From NCBI RefSeq assembly GCF_014904695.1, contig NZ_JACXXN010000027.1:18638-82637 (forward strand): DNA of 64,000 nt, in the 5' to 3' direction. The notes below the pieces were generated by a model that saw only the letters and a program-made list of their open reading frames with translations, did no database searches and was not told the DNA's origin. The DNA comes from Nostoc sp. MG11 (GTDB lineage: Bacteria; Cyanobacteriota; Cyanobacteriia; Cyanobacteriales; Nostocaceae). The first letter of the stretch is position 1; each line of letters starts with the position of its first letter. Below are positions 1 to 10,584 of this stretch, in pieces. Made by a program: the position numbers and the translations under genes.

Positions 1-1417
<1,417 letters not shown>

Positions 1418-1578
1418 TTAACAAAGCCTTTTTCACTATCCAGCTTTGCATAAGTTCGTAACGAAAAAAATTGCCCCGCATTAAACCTTTGCGTTTACTC
1501 TATGCTCCTGGAATGTTTCGCGCGATCGCAACGCTCAAAGGTATGGCCGCTATCAGACTGAATACCAAACTTAACTGA

Positions 1579-2247
1579 ATGAATCAAAATCGGATCGAGC
1601 AAATTGAGTTGAACCTACGCGCAAAAGCACTTAATCAGCGCAAAGCCGCCTTGGATGAATTGGCAGAGTTTCCATCTGAGGTGGCTGTCCCCATACTCCA
1701 GAAGCTTGCTAACGAAAAAGATGTTGCGCTTTGTCGCCTTGCTGTAATGGGTTTGGGCAACCATCAAACTGAAGCTTCATTTCAAGCATTGCTACAGATT
1801 CTAGAGCATAACCAAGATGGTAACGTGCTAGCGGAAGCGGCAAATTCTCTTTTTGAATTTGGTGATGTGGCGATTCCCTTGCTCCAACAGCTATTTGAGC
1901 GGTCTGACAACTGGTTAGTTCGCCAAACAGTGATTTCTCTGCTGATGGAAACCGAGCATCATGAGGTTTTATTCGCCGTGGCAGTGGAATGTCTCAAAGA
2001 TGAGACACAAACGGTTAAAGAAGCAGGTATTATTGCCCTTGGTCAAGTGTTAAAGACATCTTTGCAAAATCAAGCCTTGCCCCTGTTAACAGAGCTTGCA
2101 GAAGATTTATACTGGCGAAACCGATGGCAAACAGCGATCGCTCTCCACGGTTGTCAACATCCCCAAGCCAGGTATTTAATGGCCCAACTTCAGCAGGATG
2201 AACATTTTCGGGTAGTGGCAGCTGCCTTAGAAAGTGCATCAGGATAG
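1579..2247 (+). CDS. HEAT-repeat protein
   Basis: A 222-residue, all-helical protein made almost wholly of HEAT-like repeats of about 31 residues (for example AAANSLFEFGDVAIPLLQQL and later AVECLKDETQTVKEAGIIAL). No signal peptide or membrane segment is visible, so it should be cytosolic. In cyanobacteria such proteins include phycobilin lyase chaperones (CpcE/NblB type) and scaffolds. The divergence here is too great to choose, and no phycobilisome gene is nearby. The ATG start gives a full set of repeats. Transcribed away from pgm. Confidence 0.75.
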   Translation: MNQNRIEQIELNLRAKALNQRKAALDELAEFPSEVAVPILQKLANEKDVALCRLAVMGLGNHQTEASFQALLQILEHNQDGNVLAEAANSLFEFGDVAIPLLQQLFERSDNWLVRQTVISLLMETEHHEVLFAVAVECLKDETQTVKEAGIIALGQVLKTSLQNQALPLLTELAEDLYWRNRWQTAIALHGCQHPQARYLMAQLQQDEHFRVVAAALESASG

Positions 2248-2448
2248 GGGTTTGGTATTGGCAGTCAATCAAAAGTCGAAGCGCTAAGCTGTTACGCATT
2301 TAAATTGCACATCAACTGGTGAGGGTTGTCCTTTGTCATTTGTCCTTAGTAAACACAAATGACTAATGACAATCTACACAGAAAATAGTGCAATATGTAG
2401 GCGCATTTAACGCCACTATACAATTAAGGTGATGTGTTTTTATTTCCT

Positions 2449-2689
2449 ATGAAAGTTAGAGACAACACAATTAAGTTAAATCAGTTTTTAAAGTTGATGG
2501 GTATAGTGCCAACTGGAGGGCAAGCCAAGCTGATGATTCAAGGTGGCGATGTCCAAGTAAACGGTATGCTGGAAACTCGACGAGGGCGACGACTAGTACT
2601 GGGTGATCAAGGTGACAGTGGAAGGACAGACTTTTGAGGTCAATTTAGACAACAATCAAGACCAAAACGCAGTGAGTGCTGACAATTAA
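2449..2689 (+). pseudogene. S4-domain RNA-binding protein, frameshifted near 2611
   Basis: The first part reads as a small S4 RNA-binding protein of the YbcJ type: IKLNQFLKLMGIVPTGGQAK, then a VNGMLETRRGRRLVLGD loop. After LVLGD the frame is wrong and ends at 2637. Dropping one G at 2611-2612 restores VTVEGQTFEVNL and an acidic tail ending at the TAA 2687-2689, giving the expected length of about 80 residues. The ATG at 2449 is preferred to the GTG at 2434. Either a real one-base insertion or a sequencing error; the protein is otherwise intact. Confidence 0.75.
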
Positions 2690-3362
2690 CTTTTGAAATA
2701 ACTAGAATTATCCTGTAATCATTACCGTTCTAAACCTCTAGCGACTACATCAGCCAGTTTGCCAAATAACGCTTATATCCAGTTATCCCTAGTGATTGTA
2801 AGTAAAATCCCGTTGAATTTCAGAAAAGCCTTTGTTGATGTTCATTCTTGGTTTAGCTAAATCTACTTCTGTTGAAATCTTTTTCAGGTTCCCAAAGTCA
2901 CCACCACATGATGAAATATACTTTAATCAAGTCATGAGATTTTGATATTCCCTGATAATAAGAAAATATACTCATAGCATTTTGTGAATCAAGAGTGAAA
3001 ATGGCTAAAAAGATTATCAAATAAGAGTTTCTTGAATTCTGGAATCGGACATAAGTGTTCTTATCAGAGATATAAAACGAAGCCAACTTAACATCTAAAT
3101 CCCTGAACCTGATAAATGATTTACTCCCAAAGAGGAAACATTCGTCATCAACAAAATCTTTTAAAGCTTTGATTAACAAGGCTTTTAGCTAATTCGGCCT
3201 TGATCGAAATTCCCCAAAGTAGCTGAATTCACATTAAGTAGATAGGTTTAGTGATCTTGAAATCGCCAAAATTATAGTAGCTATTGATTTCTCCAAAATA
3301 AAGTTTTAGCTTACTATTTAGTTCGCCATCTGACCGAACTGCAAAATAAGGAAGTTACTCTT
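2690..3362. other. Gene-poor AT-rich interval
   Basis: About 670 bases without a convincing gene. A 93-codon minus-strand reading frame (2898-3179) has no recognisable domain, and composition here looks like non-coding DNA. No tRNA or clear terminator was seen. Confidence 0.4.
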
Positions 3363-3761
3363 ATGATGACTAAATCTATACTTACCGAAATGCAAGCTTG
3401 TAAACAAACATGCATCGAATGTCAAACTACTTGCATTGATACCCTCAAATACTGCAAGAGTCAGGGGGGGAAATATTCAGATATGACTATGATGTCTATG
3501 ATGCGCGACTGTGCCGAAATGTGCATGATCTGCGTCAACATGATTAATGACGGTTCTGAATTTATGGGAAATACCTGTAGTTTGTGCGCCGAGATCTGCG
3601 ATCGCACTGCAATAGCTTGCGAAAATATGGGTAGCGATGCAAAGATGATGTTTTGTGCCGCTATTTGCCGCAAATGTGCCGAATATTGTAAGACAATGGG
3701 GCTAAATTCTGCTTCCTATTTCCGTAGGTCAAGTTTGGTAACGGAAGATACACTATTATAG
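3363..3761 (+). CDS. Copper-storage-like four-helix Cys-rich protein
   Basis: A 132-residue protein with 16 cysteines in repeated C-x2/3-C spacing along predicted helices (QTCIECQTTC, CAEMCMIC, CSLCAEICD, CAAICRKCAEYC). This is the pattern of the DUF326/Csp four-helix bundles that fill their core with Cu(I). No signal peptide, so it resembles cytosolic Csp3. The last 18 residues (after MGL) are not typical. A second, broken member lies at 27081-27478 with the same cysteine count, and copper/heavy-metal efflux remnants lie 2-5 kb downstream. Copper binding is inferred from the family. Confidence 0.8.
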   Translation: MMTKSILTEMQACKQTCIECQTTCIDTLKYCKSQGGKYSDMTMMSMMRDCAEMCMICVNMINDGSEFMGNTCSLCAEICDRTAIACENMGSDAKMMFCAAICRKCAEYCKTMGLNSASYFRRSSLVTEDTLL

Positions 3762-3782
3762 TTACATGTAGAGACGTTACAT

Positions 3783-3810
3783 GTAGAGACGTTACATGTA
3801 ACGTCTCTAC
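3783..3810. repeat. Perfect palindrome GTAGAGACGTT(AC/GT)AACGTCTCTAC
   Basis: A 28-bp perfect palindrome just after the copper-storage-like gene; the half GTAGAGACGTTAC is also repeated directly upstream. A close relative is at 50196-50224. It belongs to a dispersed hairpin family and could act as a transcription terminator, although no T-run follows. Confidence 0.8.
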
Positions 3811-3875
3811 AGGGTTTCGGGTTTTATCTATGTATTTCATTTACCTGAAATCTGCTGTATTTATGAAAATTTTAA

Positions 3876-4784
3876 TCATAAACTAACTTCATTAAATGCT
3901 TGGCTCAACGCATCAACTAAATTTAAGTGTTCTGCCCAATTTGTTAGGTAAGCATAGTCTAAACTTTGTTCCTGCAACTTGATTATCCCCAATACATCGC
4001 GCCACTGCTTTTCAGATTGCCTACCCCTTCCCCAGAGCAACTTTTGTAAAATCATATCCTCTGGTGAAGCTATCCAGAATGGAGGTATTCCATCTAAATC
4101 AGGTAATATCCTATGTGCCATTTGCGATATTGCAAATGGTGAAGCTTCATTAAGATACAAGTCAGCATTAGCGATAGTTTCTGTATGCGTAATGTTCAGC
4201 ATTCGCTCACTGCCTCGTTTTAAATCTTCAACTGCACCTGCTGGACAATAATATCCAGCAGCTTCAAGTGTTGTTACTAATAAATCAATTTGAGCAAGTT
4301 GGACTTCAATTACCAAATCTAAATCACGAGTTGAGCGAGGTTCACCATGAATGGAACTAGCAACACCACCACTAACGTAATAAGGAATATTAAGGGACTC
4401 AAATAGTTGATGAAGTTCGCCTGCTAGAGTAATGGAATCTTGAATCCACATACTTTCATCAAAACCTTGTGGTTGGAAATTAGGAGTAAATTTATCTCCT
4501 AGCACAGCACGAGAAAATATGCGACGAATATCCTCCAAGGAAGCACCTCGATTCCGAGATTTAATTCCTGCTAGGGATAACTTTTTCAACCCGCGTTCAT
4601 GGGCCGCAAACATTTTTATCCGCTGAGCGAGTGAGAGTTGCCGCAGCCGAGCAAATAAATAAATATCAGCATTTATATTTGTATCAGCAGCTTGTGAGTG
4701 GTAATTTGGTTGTACAGATATTTGTAATGAGCTAGCTTCAGTAGTTCCAGTTTTGAATTTTATTGGTTGCTGTTTTATATTCAT
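3876..4784 (-). CDS. Nucleotidyltransferase-fold protein (AbiEii/DUF6036-like)
   Basis: A 302-residue protein. Residues around 135-160 hold the nucleotidyltransferase signature: YYVSGGVASSIHGEPRSTRD followed by LDLVIE (GG, then S-x-R-D-L-D). A C-terminal PEDMILQKLLWGRGRQSEKQ is typical of AbiEii/DUF6036-like enzymes. The first about 100 residues form a separate helical domain (RLRQLSLAQRIKMFAAHERG). Members act as toxins of type IV-like systems or as uncharacterised transferases. No partner antitoxin gene is obvious, as the gene stands alone between the copper-storage-like gene and arfB. Function is therefore open. Confidence 0.6.
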   Translation of the reverse strand: MNIKQQPIKFKTGTTEASSLQISVQPNYHSQAADTNINADIYLFARLRQLSLAQRIKMFAAHERGLKKLSLAGIKSRNRGASLEDIRRIFSRAVLGDKFTPNFQPQGFDESMWIQDSITLAGELHQLFESLNIPYYVSGGVASSIHGEPRSTRDLDLVIEVQLAQIDLLVTTLEAAGYYCPAGAVEDLKRGSERMLNITHTETIANADLYLNEASPFAISQMAHRILPDLDGIPPFWIASPEDMILQKLLWGRGRQSEKQWRDVLGIIKLQEQSLDYAYLTNWAEHLNLVDALSQAFNEVSL

Positions 4785-4830
4785 AAGCGTGGCCTTAGCC
4801 TGAGAAGAAAAAGCGATCGCACTTTAATCT

Positions 4831-5244
4831 TTAATCAATGACTTGTCCTCTGGTAGACTTAATCTGTCCTCGCTTAGTTTTACTGTCAAGACGTTTTTTT
4901 TGAGAGTTGCGAGTTGGTTTGGTGGGTTTGCGTTTTTGGGGCAGTATGACTGCGCTTTTGATGAGTTCTTTGAGCCGTTGCAGAGCCTCCTGCCGATTTT
5001 TCTCTTGGCTTCGGTGTTCTTGAGCCTTGATGACAACAACTCCTTCCTGAGTAAGGCGTCGGTCATTTAGCTTTAAAAGTTGTTCTTTATAAAAAGCGGG
5101 TAATGATGAAGCCTCAATATTGAACCGTAAGTGAATGGCAGTAGAAACCTTGTTGACATTTTGACCACCTGCTCCTTGAGAGCGAATCGCGCTAATTTCG
5201 ATTTCGCTATCGGGGATAATGATTTTGTGAGAAATTTGCAGCAT
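4831..5244 (-). CDS. arfB: Alternative ribosome-rescue factor ArfB (peptidyl-tRNA hydrolase)
   Basis: A 137-residue release-factor homologue that frees stalled ribosomes by hydrolysing peptidyl-tRNA. It has the catalytic GGQ in RSQGAGGQNVNKVSTAIHLRF near residue 28 and the long basic C-terminal tail (KRKPTKPTRNSQKKR) that ArfB inserts into the empty mRNA channel. It lacks the codon-recognition domains of RF1/RF2. Length fits the family. It lies just downstream of the chimeric efflux pseudogene on the same strand, probably by chance. Confidence 0.93.
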   Translation of the reverse strand: MLQISHKIIIPDSEIEISAIRSQGAGGQNVNKVSTAIHLRFNIEASSLPAFYKEQLLKLNDRRLTQEGVVVIKAQEHRSQEKNRQEALQRLKELIKSAVILPQKRKPTKPTRNSQKKRLDSKTKRGQIKSTRGQVID

Positions 5245-5345
5245 ATTTTATATATAGCTTCTATGTCCCCAAGAGCGCAAAGCCCCGATAGTGCTTTGCA
5301 TACCAGGGGTAAAAGATGAAATCGACCAAACTGATGAATTCAATG

Positions 5346-6569
5346 TTATTGATGTAACCGATAATATAGTATTTTAAATGGGTAAAGAGAGCGAACGCTA
5401 TCAAGTGGACGGACATCAAAAGGCAACTTAATAGTAAAAGTGCTACCTTTACCGAATTCACTTTGCATATCAATGCTACCGTGGTGTGCTTGGATAATTG
5501 CTTGAGCGATCGCTAATCCTAATCCAGAACCGCCAGTACTACGGGAGCGATCGCTATTGACTCGATAGAAGCGGTCAAAAATCCGAGTTATTTCCGGTTG
5601 TTGAATACCAATGCCTGTATCTTGAACTTTAGGTAAGCCAACCTTAATTTCTGCGATCGCATTTTCCACAGCTTTAGTAACCGTGGGAGTATCATTCTGT
5701 GGCTGCTTGTTGACCATGACCACAATTGCTGGTTGACCATCCAAACTGCCATCACCACGTTTTAAAGCTGCGCCAATGCTGACATCTGCCACATCTTGTA
5801 GTAGTACAGGTGTTCCGTTTCGTGCCGTTATTGCAGACTTCCCCAGTTGCTCAATTGACTCGATGCGCCCCAAGCCACGAATAATTAGCTCTTGGTCTGG
5901 ATTGACTAAAAACCCACCAGCAGCATTGACGTTAGCTCCTCTAGCCGCAGATGTGACTTCATCTAAGGTGACATTGAAAGCTTTTAATTTCGCCGGGTTA
6001 ACCAATATCTGATACTGGCGAATATCACCACCATAAGCAATTACTTGGGAAATACCCGGTACAGCTAGCAATCTATTGGTGACATCTCGGTCAACTAAGC
6101 GCCGCACTTCCATAAGTGGGGTTGTTTCAGCAGTGAAGGCGTATTGTAGAACTGTGCCAATGGGGGAAGAAATGGGAGAAATTTGAGGATTTTCTACACC
6201 CTCTGGTAATTTTTGCTGTACCTGTTGCAATCGTTCTGTTACTAGTTGACGGGCTTGATAAACATCAGTCCCCTATTTAAAGATCACCTTGACAACGGAA
6301 ATGCTGACAGCAGAGGAAGAACGTACAGTTTCTACCCCTGGTGTACCATTAACCGCGCTTTCTATTGGCAAGGTAATTAGTGTTTCAACTTCTTCTGGTG
6401 CTAGTCCTGGGGCTTCAGTTTGAATCTCAACTTGGGGCGGAGCGAAGTCAGGAAAGACATCCAGGGGCATTTGAGTCAGGTTATATTTACCCCAAATTGT
6501 AAGTATAATTGCGAGTAATACGACTATCCAACGTTGGATAATTGACCACTTAAGAATGGCATTGAGCAT
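5346..6569 (-). pseudogene. Chimera: CusA/CzcA-type RND pump N-terminus fused to a sensor-kinase C-terminus, with amber stop
   Basis: Starts as a heavy-metal RND pump (MLNAILKWSIIQRWIVVLLA; MPLDVFPDFAPPQVEIQTEA) but hits a TAG at 6273-6275. In the family context ([13 protein letters not shown]) this TAG replaces the Trp codon. The same frame continues as CusA-like periplasmic porter sequence to EIKVGLPK, about residue 315 of a usual 1030. There it passes without a stop into a histidine-kinase ATPase tail: [26 protein letters not shown]. The junction is near 5625. Most of the pump, any response regulator and most of the kinase have been deleted. Neither half can work as in its parent family. 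Confidence 0.88.
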
Positions 6570-6618
6570 ATTTTGTACAGTTGAAATTTACAGTAGTTTT
6601 CTACTTACTAAAACCACA

Positions 6619-8280
6619 CTAATTAACATTTTGCTCTGCGTCTTTGCGTCTCTGCGTGAGATAAAGCAGATGCAGTTTACTGCGGCGACTAACCCAGAAA
6701 CTACCTGCGATAAAAGCTACAGTAGCTAGTGCAGTTCCTCCCCCAACTCCTACCCACCAAGGAAGTGAGAAGTTAGAAACTGCTTCTTTCCGCCCTGCTC
6801 CCCTGCTCCCCAGGTTACTGAGCACAGTCAAAGTATGCTCCTCTGCTTTCCCCCCACCTCGCAGAGATTGGGCGTAAAGTTGCGGTGCGCGTTGGCTGAC
6901 AATCATATCTCCCTCGAATAAGCCACTCTTGACCTCAACCATGTCCCCAGAGGTCTGACCTAATGTGACTTCAACTGATTGATAAGCATTGCCATTTTGG
7001 ATATAGACAACTTTTTTATTATTAGCTTCTACTGCAGCCGCGCTGGGAATGGCTGAAATAACCTACGAGGTTTGGTTTGTCAAAACTTCCAACTCTGCAA
7101 ACATTCCTGGTTTCAGTACACCACCAAGATTATCTATTTCAGCTTTTACAGGTACAACCTGCGTCTCACCTGCTACTACAGAATTAATTACCGCAATTCG
7201 TCCGGTAAAAGTACGATTAGGGACTGAAGCAACTTTAACCCTAACTTGTTGACCTGTTCTAACTTTGTCTAAATCTTTTTTATATATATTCGCTGTGGCA
7301 AATACCTGATTGTCATTGATAATCGTCATCAACTTACCACCTGCATCCTCAAAGGTTTGACCAAGGGTAACTTCCCGATCAGCAACTTTGCCGGAAATCG
7401 GAGATGTTACTGTCACCAGTCCTTTGGCATTGCCACGGATTCCTAGTTGTTGCAGCCTAGTCTCATACGTGCTATTACTGAGATTTATCCGAGATTTTGC
7501 TACGTTAATAGATGCCTGAGCGCGTTTAAGTTGATTTTCAGCCTCAATAACCTCTCGGCGGCTATTCGCTTTAGTAAGTTCAGCTTTGGCCTGGGCTAGC
7601 TGGGTTTGCGATTCCAGGGCATTACGCTTTGGTAATGCATCTTGGGCAGCTAATGCTTGATCTTTGTCATACTTTTCTTGGGCATAAGCCACTTGACTTT
7701 GAGCTTGGGCAATTTCAGAGTCGGTTATTTGTTGATAGCGATCGCGGTTTTGTTGCGCTAATTTTAAATCAGCTAAGGCTTGTTGTAAATCAGCCTGACC
7801 TTGAGCTAGTTTTTCTTGGGAGTTAACCCGCAGTTCTACCAAATCAGGACTAGATACCACAGCAACGGGTTGACCTTGTTTAACTAATGCACCAGGTTCT
7901 ACCAATAACTCAACCACTTTTGCGCCTGCAATTGGTGTGGTTACTTCTACTTGTTTGCTGGGTAGAGTTTCAATTTGTCCTGTGGTTTTTATACCCACAG
8001 CTAAACGCTGGCTTTTAACTGGCTCAACTTTAATTCCCAGGCGTTGAGCAGTTTGAGTATCAACTTGAATAGAGCTAGTTGCTGGGGTGGCTTCACTTTC
8101 TCCTTGAAATTCATTTCCGTGTCCGCTGTGGGCTAAAACTACTACGGGACTTGCCAATAACGACAAGCTCACAAGTGTACTAGAAACACAACGCATGGTT
8201 ACAATTGGTTGGAAACGCGCAGAGTTGGGCATCGCTATCAAAAATCCTGAAGTATGGAGGCAAAGGAACTGCGATCGCAA
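6619..8280 (-). pseudogene. CusB/CzcB-type periplasmic adaptor with in-frame amber stop
   Basis: Membrane-fusion subunit of an RND heavy-metal efflux pump. The likely start is the ATG at 8232, before a signal peptide ending near VVVLAHSGHG. Then come the barrel-sandwich half (VEPGALVKQGQPVAVVSSPD), a long alpha-hairpin rich in Gln and Ala, and the second half (VTSPISGKVADREVTLGQTF). A TAG at 7063-7065 interrupts after VLTNQTS. The frame continues cleanly with VISAIPSAAAVEANNKKVVY and a C-terminal membrane segment (WWVGVGGGTALATVAFIAGS). A single base change appears to have inactivated it. It precedes the broken pump gene, as in a cusBA operon. Confidence 0.85.
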
Positions 8281-8347
8281 TATCTAGTAAAAAAGCTAGC
8301 TTTTTTGGGGATTTTTCTGCACCTCATTCCCAGTTTTTCATCTCAAA

Positions 8348-8369
8348 ATGAAATTGGCATGAAATTGAG
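8348..8369. promoter_or_regulatory. Direct-repeat operator, probable OmpR-family site
   Basis: Two copies of ATGAAATTG(G/A)(C/G) in tandem with an 11-bp period, one helical turn. It lies about 120 bp upstream of the likely adaptor start at 8232. The same arrangement occurs twice upstream of the DUF305 gene (9320 and 9382). Tandem 11-bp repeats are how OmpR/PhoB-type response regulators bind. The regulator itself is not in the window. Confidence 0.6.
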
Positions 8370-8457
8370 AACTGAGAAACTAGCTTTCTTTGACATCAAG
8401 AACTCTCAATTGCGTTGGTATTTGCACCCGTTCCTAAGTAGATATTGAAACTTGAGG

Positions 8458-9156
8458 CTACTTGGTATACCAAGCTTTGCGCCACTGTTTCATTTGGTTA
8501 ATCTCTGCATTTTGCGCTTTGATAATTTCTTGAGCCAAGTTTTTAATTTCAGGACGCTGAGATTTTTGCAACGCATCTTTTGCCATAACTACAGCTGCTT
8601 CATGGTGAGGAATCATCGCCTCGATAAAGCGTAGGTCAAATTCTCCATCAGCTGCACCCAAGTCCATGCTCATCATCATGGCTTGCATTTGCTCAGGTGA
8701 CATCCTCATCGTATGACCCATTTTGGCATCATAAGCCACTGGTTTATCTCCCGCTTGAGGATACCAAGCTGTACGCCACTGTTTCATTTGCGTAATTTCT
8801 TGGTTTTGGGCTTTGATAATTTCGTCTGCTAGCTTTTTGATCTCAGGGCGTTTCGATTTTTGCTGTGCTTCCTTTGCCATTACCGTTGCTCCCTGATGGT
8901 GCGGAGTCATCGCATCAATAAAGCGCAAATCATAGTTAGCATCGGCTGGCCCTAAATCCATTACCATGCTGTGGTTCATCATGCCACTACCATGATTCAT
9001 GGGTTGCTTGTCACTACTATCAGTAGCGGTGGTAGATGGTGCTTGGCTTTGGTTTTGGGAAGCAGTTGTAGAACAGGCTGTCAGCAAGCTGCTGGAAAAA
9101 GAGGCCGCTACCAAAGCAAATGTCAAAAAGCTGTTTCTCAGAGTAGGGAGTTGCAT
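8458..9156 (-). CDS. DUF305 lipoprotein, two tandem domains
   Basis: A 232-residue exported protein. The signal peptide ends in a lipobox (SSLLTACS), so it should be lipid-anchored. Two DUF305 domains follow, each with the His/Met motif DLRFI(D/E)AM-x-PHH and a closing MKQWR-(T/K)-AWY. They are at roughly residues 65-130 and 160-232, separated by a Met-rich stretch (MRMSPEQMQAMMMSMDL). DUF305 proteins are four-helix, ferritin-like and are often next to copper-resistance genes. The His and Met residues suggest metal binding, but no function is proven. Its upstream region has two direct-repeat operators shared with the adaptor gene. Confidence 0.88.
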   Translation of the reverse strand: MQLPTLRNSFLTFALVAASFSSSLLTACSTTASQNQSQAPSTTATDSSDKQPMNHGSGMMNHSMVMDLGPADANYDLRFIDAMTPHHQGATVMAKEAQQKSKRPEIKKLADEIIKAQNQEITQMKQWRTAWYPQAGDKPVAYDAKMGHTMRMSPEQMQAMMMSMDLGAADGEFDLRFIEAMIPHHEAAVVMAKDALQKSQRPEIKNLAQEIIKAQNAEINQMKQWRKAWYTK

Positions 9157-9319
9157 AAGGATGATCTCAGATAATTTCCTGATTCCATTCTGGAGTCTCT
9201 AGTTAGCTAGAGAGTCAACCTTTTAAACATTTATCTTTTGCTTAGGTAATAAAATTACCCAGATCACTGGCTGCTCAAAACGCAACTGCGGCACTCATTA
9301 CATAGTTTGACAGCCAGAA

Positions 9320-9341
9320 ATGAAATTAGGATGAAATTAGG
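9320..9341. promoter_or_regulatory. Direct-repeat operator, perfect 11-bp tandem
   Basis: Perfect tandem duplication of ATGAAATTAGG, about 165 bp upstream of the DUF305 start. This is the best of three matching sites and the probable binding site of an OmpR-family response regulator. Confidence 0.65.
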
Positions 9342-9381
9342 GTTAGTGCTATTCGTGCAGATATACAGAATGCATTTAAAT

Positions 9382-9403
9382 ATGAAATCTGGATGAAATC
9401 CTT
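9382..9403. promoter_or_regulatory. Direct-repeat operator, third copy
   Basis: ATGAAATCTGG followed at an 11-bp period by ATGAAATCCTT, 41 bp beyond the perfect copy. The rest of the 9157-9636 gap holds no gene I can support; 9450-9475 contains a small dispersed-repeat-like piece (GGTGAGCTTCGCTAACGC). Confidence 0.55.
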
Positions 9404-9636
9404 ATACCCCAGTAGTTAGAAATACTTATTACTTCATTGGTATGACGCGATACCTTCGGTGAGCTTCGCTAACGCACTCACAAATCTTTAAGGTGGGTTT
9501 AAAGGCAATAACACCTTTAAGTAAATCCAAAAAATTTTAAGATGATGCCTATTATGCAACACCTCCTTTCAACTGCTCTGCCACCAAAAACCTCGATTAT
9601 TTCCTTACTGATCATCTCGAAGTACAAGCCCAGTCC

Positions 9637-10494
9637 TTAAAACGCAATATCCGAAGCAATTTGCTTCCACCGAGTAGCCAAATCCTCCGCAGTAGAAATC
9701 TCAACAGCGGCGAGGTTTAATGGATAATCTACGTTGTTTCGCTCGACCCAGCGCAGGGCTGTGAATTGCCCGTTGCTTGCCCTTAATATAAATCCAGACT
9801 CTCGGCATTCTGGAGAAGCGAGATATAACACTCCAGGGGCTACTTGATCAGGTCGCAAATCCTCTGGCTCATCTTGTACGTTCCACATCCGCGTTTGGGC
9901 TACTGGCGAAATCGCATTAACGAGAATTCCATGCTCTTTGCCTTCAACCGCGAGCACATTCATCAAACCGATCTGTGCCATTTTTCCCATAGCATAAGAG
10001 GCGAGACCACTGAGTGCATATTGCTGATAAATAGCTCTATCCGAAGTCGTAAGCACAATCCGTCCGTAGTTTTGCTGTTTCATAATTGGAAAGGCGGCTT
10101 GAGCCAGCCATGTTGGTGCCTCTAAATTAATGCTGATAGCGCGCTGTAGAAAATCAGGTGTCAGTTCTTGCACTGACTGATAGGCGACCCATCCAGCGTT
10201 GTGGATCAAGATGTCGAGGCGACCAAACTTCGAGAGCGCAGTTTCCACTAGGCCTCGGCAGCTATCTCTACTATCAAGGATTATGTCACTTGGGAATGCA
10301 CCTCCACCTGCTTCCCGAATCCTGCTCGCAGCATTAGCCGCCACGTTCGGATCAAATCCGGTTCCATCTTTGTCAACGCCTGTGTCATGTATAACCACTC
10401 GTGCTCCTCTTTCCGCAAGCAGGCGGGCATAGGCTGCCCCCAAACCTCGACCGCTTCCAGTAATAATCGCTACTTGATCGTCAAATCGAATCAC
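9637..10494 (-). CDS. Short-chain dehydrogenase/reductase
   Basis: A 285-residue classical NAD(P)-dependent oxidoreductase. The nucleotide-binding motif TGSGRGLG is near residue 13, NAG near 99, and the active-site pair YAMGK near 168, with Ser in TTSDRA upstream. The C-terminal region is longer than in minimal family members and resembles steroid/acyl dehydrogenase-like proteins. Substrate unknown. It lies 90 bp downstream of the split dehydrogenase gene on the same strand. Before the transposon arrived, the two would have formed a unit divergent from the LysR gene. Confidence 0.88.
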   Translation of the reverse strand: MIRFDDQVAIITGSGRGLGAAYARLLAERGARVVIHDTGVDKDGTGFDPNVAANAASRIREAGGGAFPSDIILDSRDSCRGLVETALSKFGRLDILIHNAGWVAYQSVQELTPDFLQRAISINLEAPTWLAQAAFPIMKQQNYGRIVLTTSDRAIYQQYALSGLASYAMGKMAQIGLMNVLAVEGKEHGILVNAISPVAQTRMWNVQDEPEDLRPDQVAPGVLYLASPECRESGFILRASNGQFTALRWVERNNVDYPLNLAAVEISTAEDLATRWKQIASDIAF

Positions 10495-10584
10495 TTAACT
10501 TTCTCCTGACTTAAATTCTGAACTTTAGTGGGCGTATGCACCGTCTCATGACTAGCGAGCGAGCTTAGCTACCCAACGATTACC

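Noticed and set aside
2898..3179. 93-codon minus-strand frame
   Set aside because: No recognisable domain, no ribosome site I can support, and AT-rich composition like the surrounding non-coding DNA.
5261..5473. 70-codon hydrophobic minus-strand frame
   Set aside because: It is an alternative frame over the end of the chimeric pump/kinase sequence and has no support of its own.
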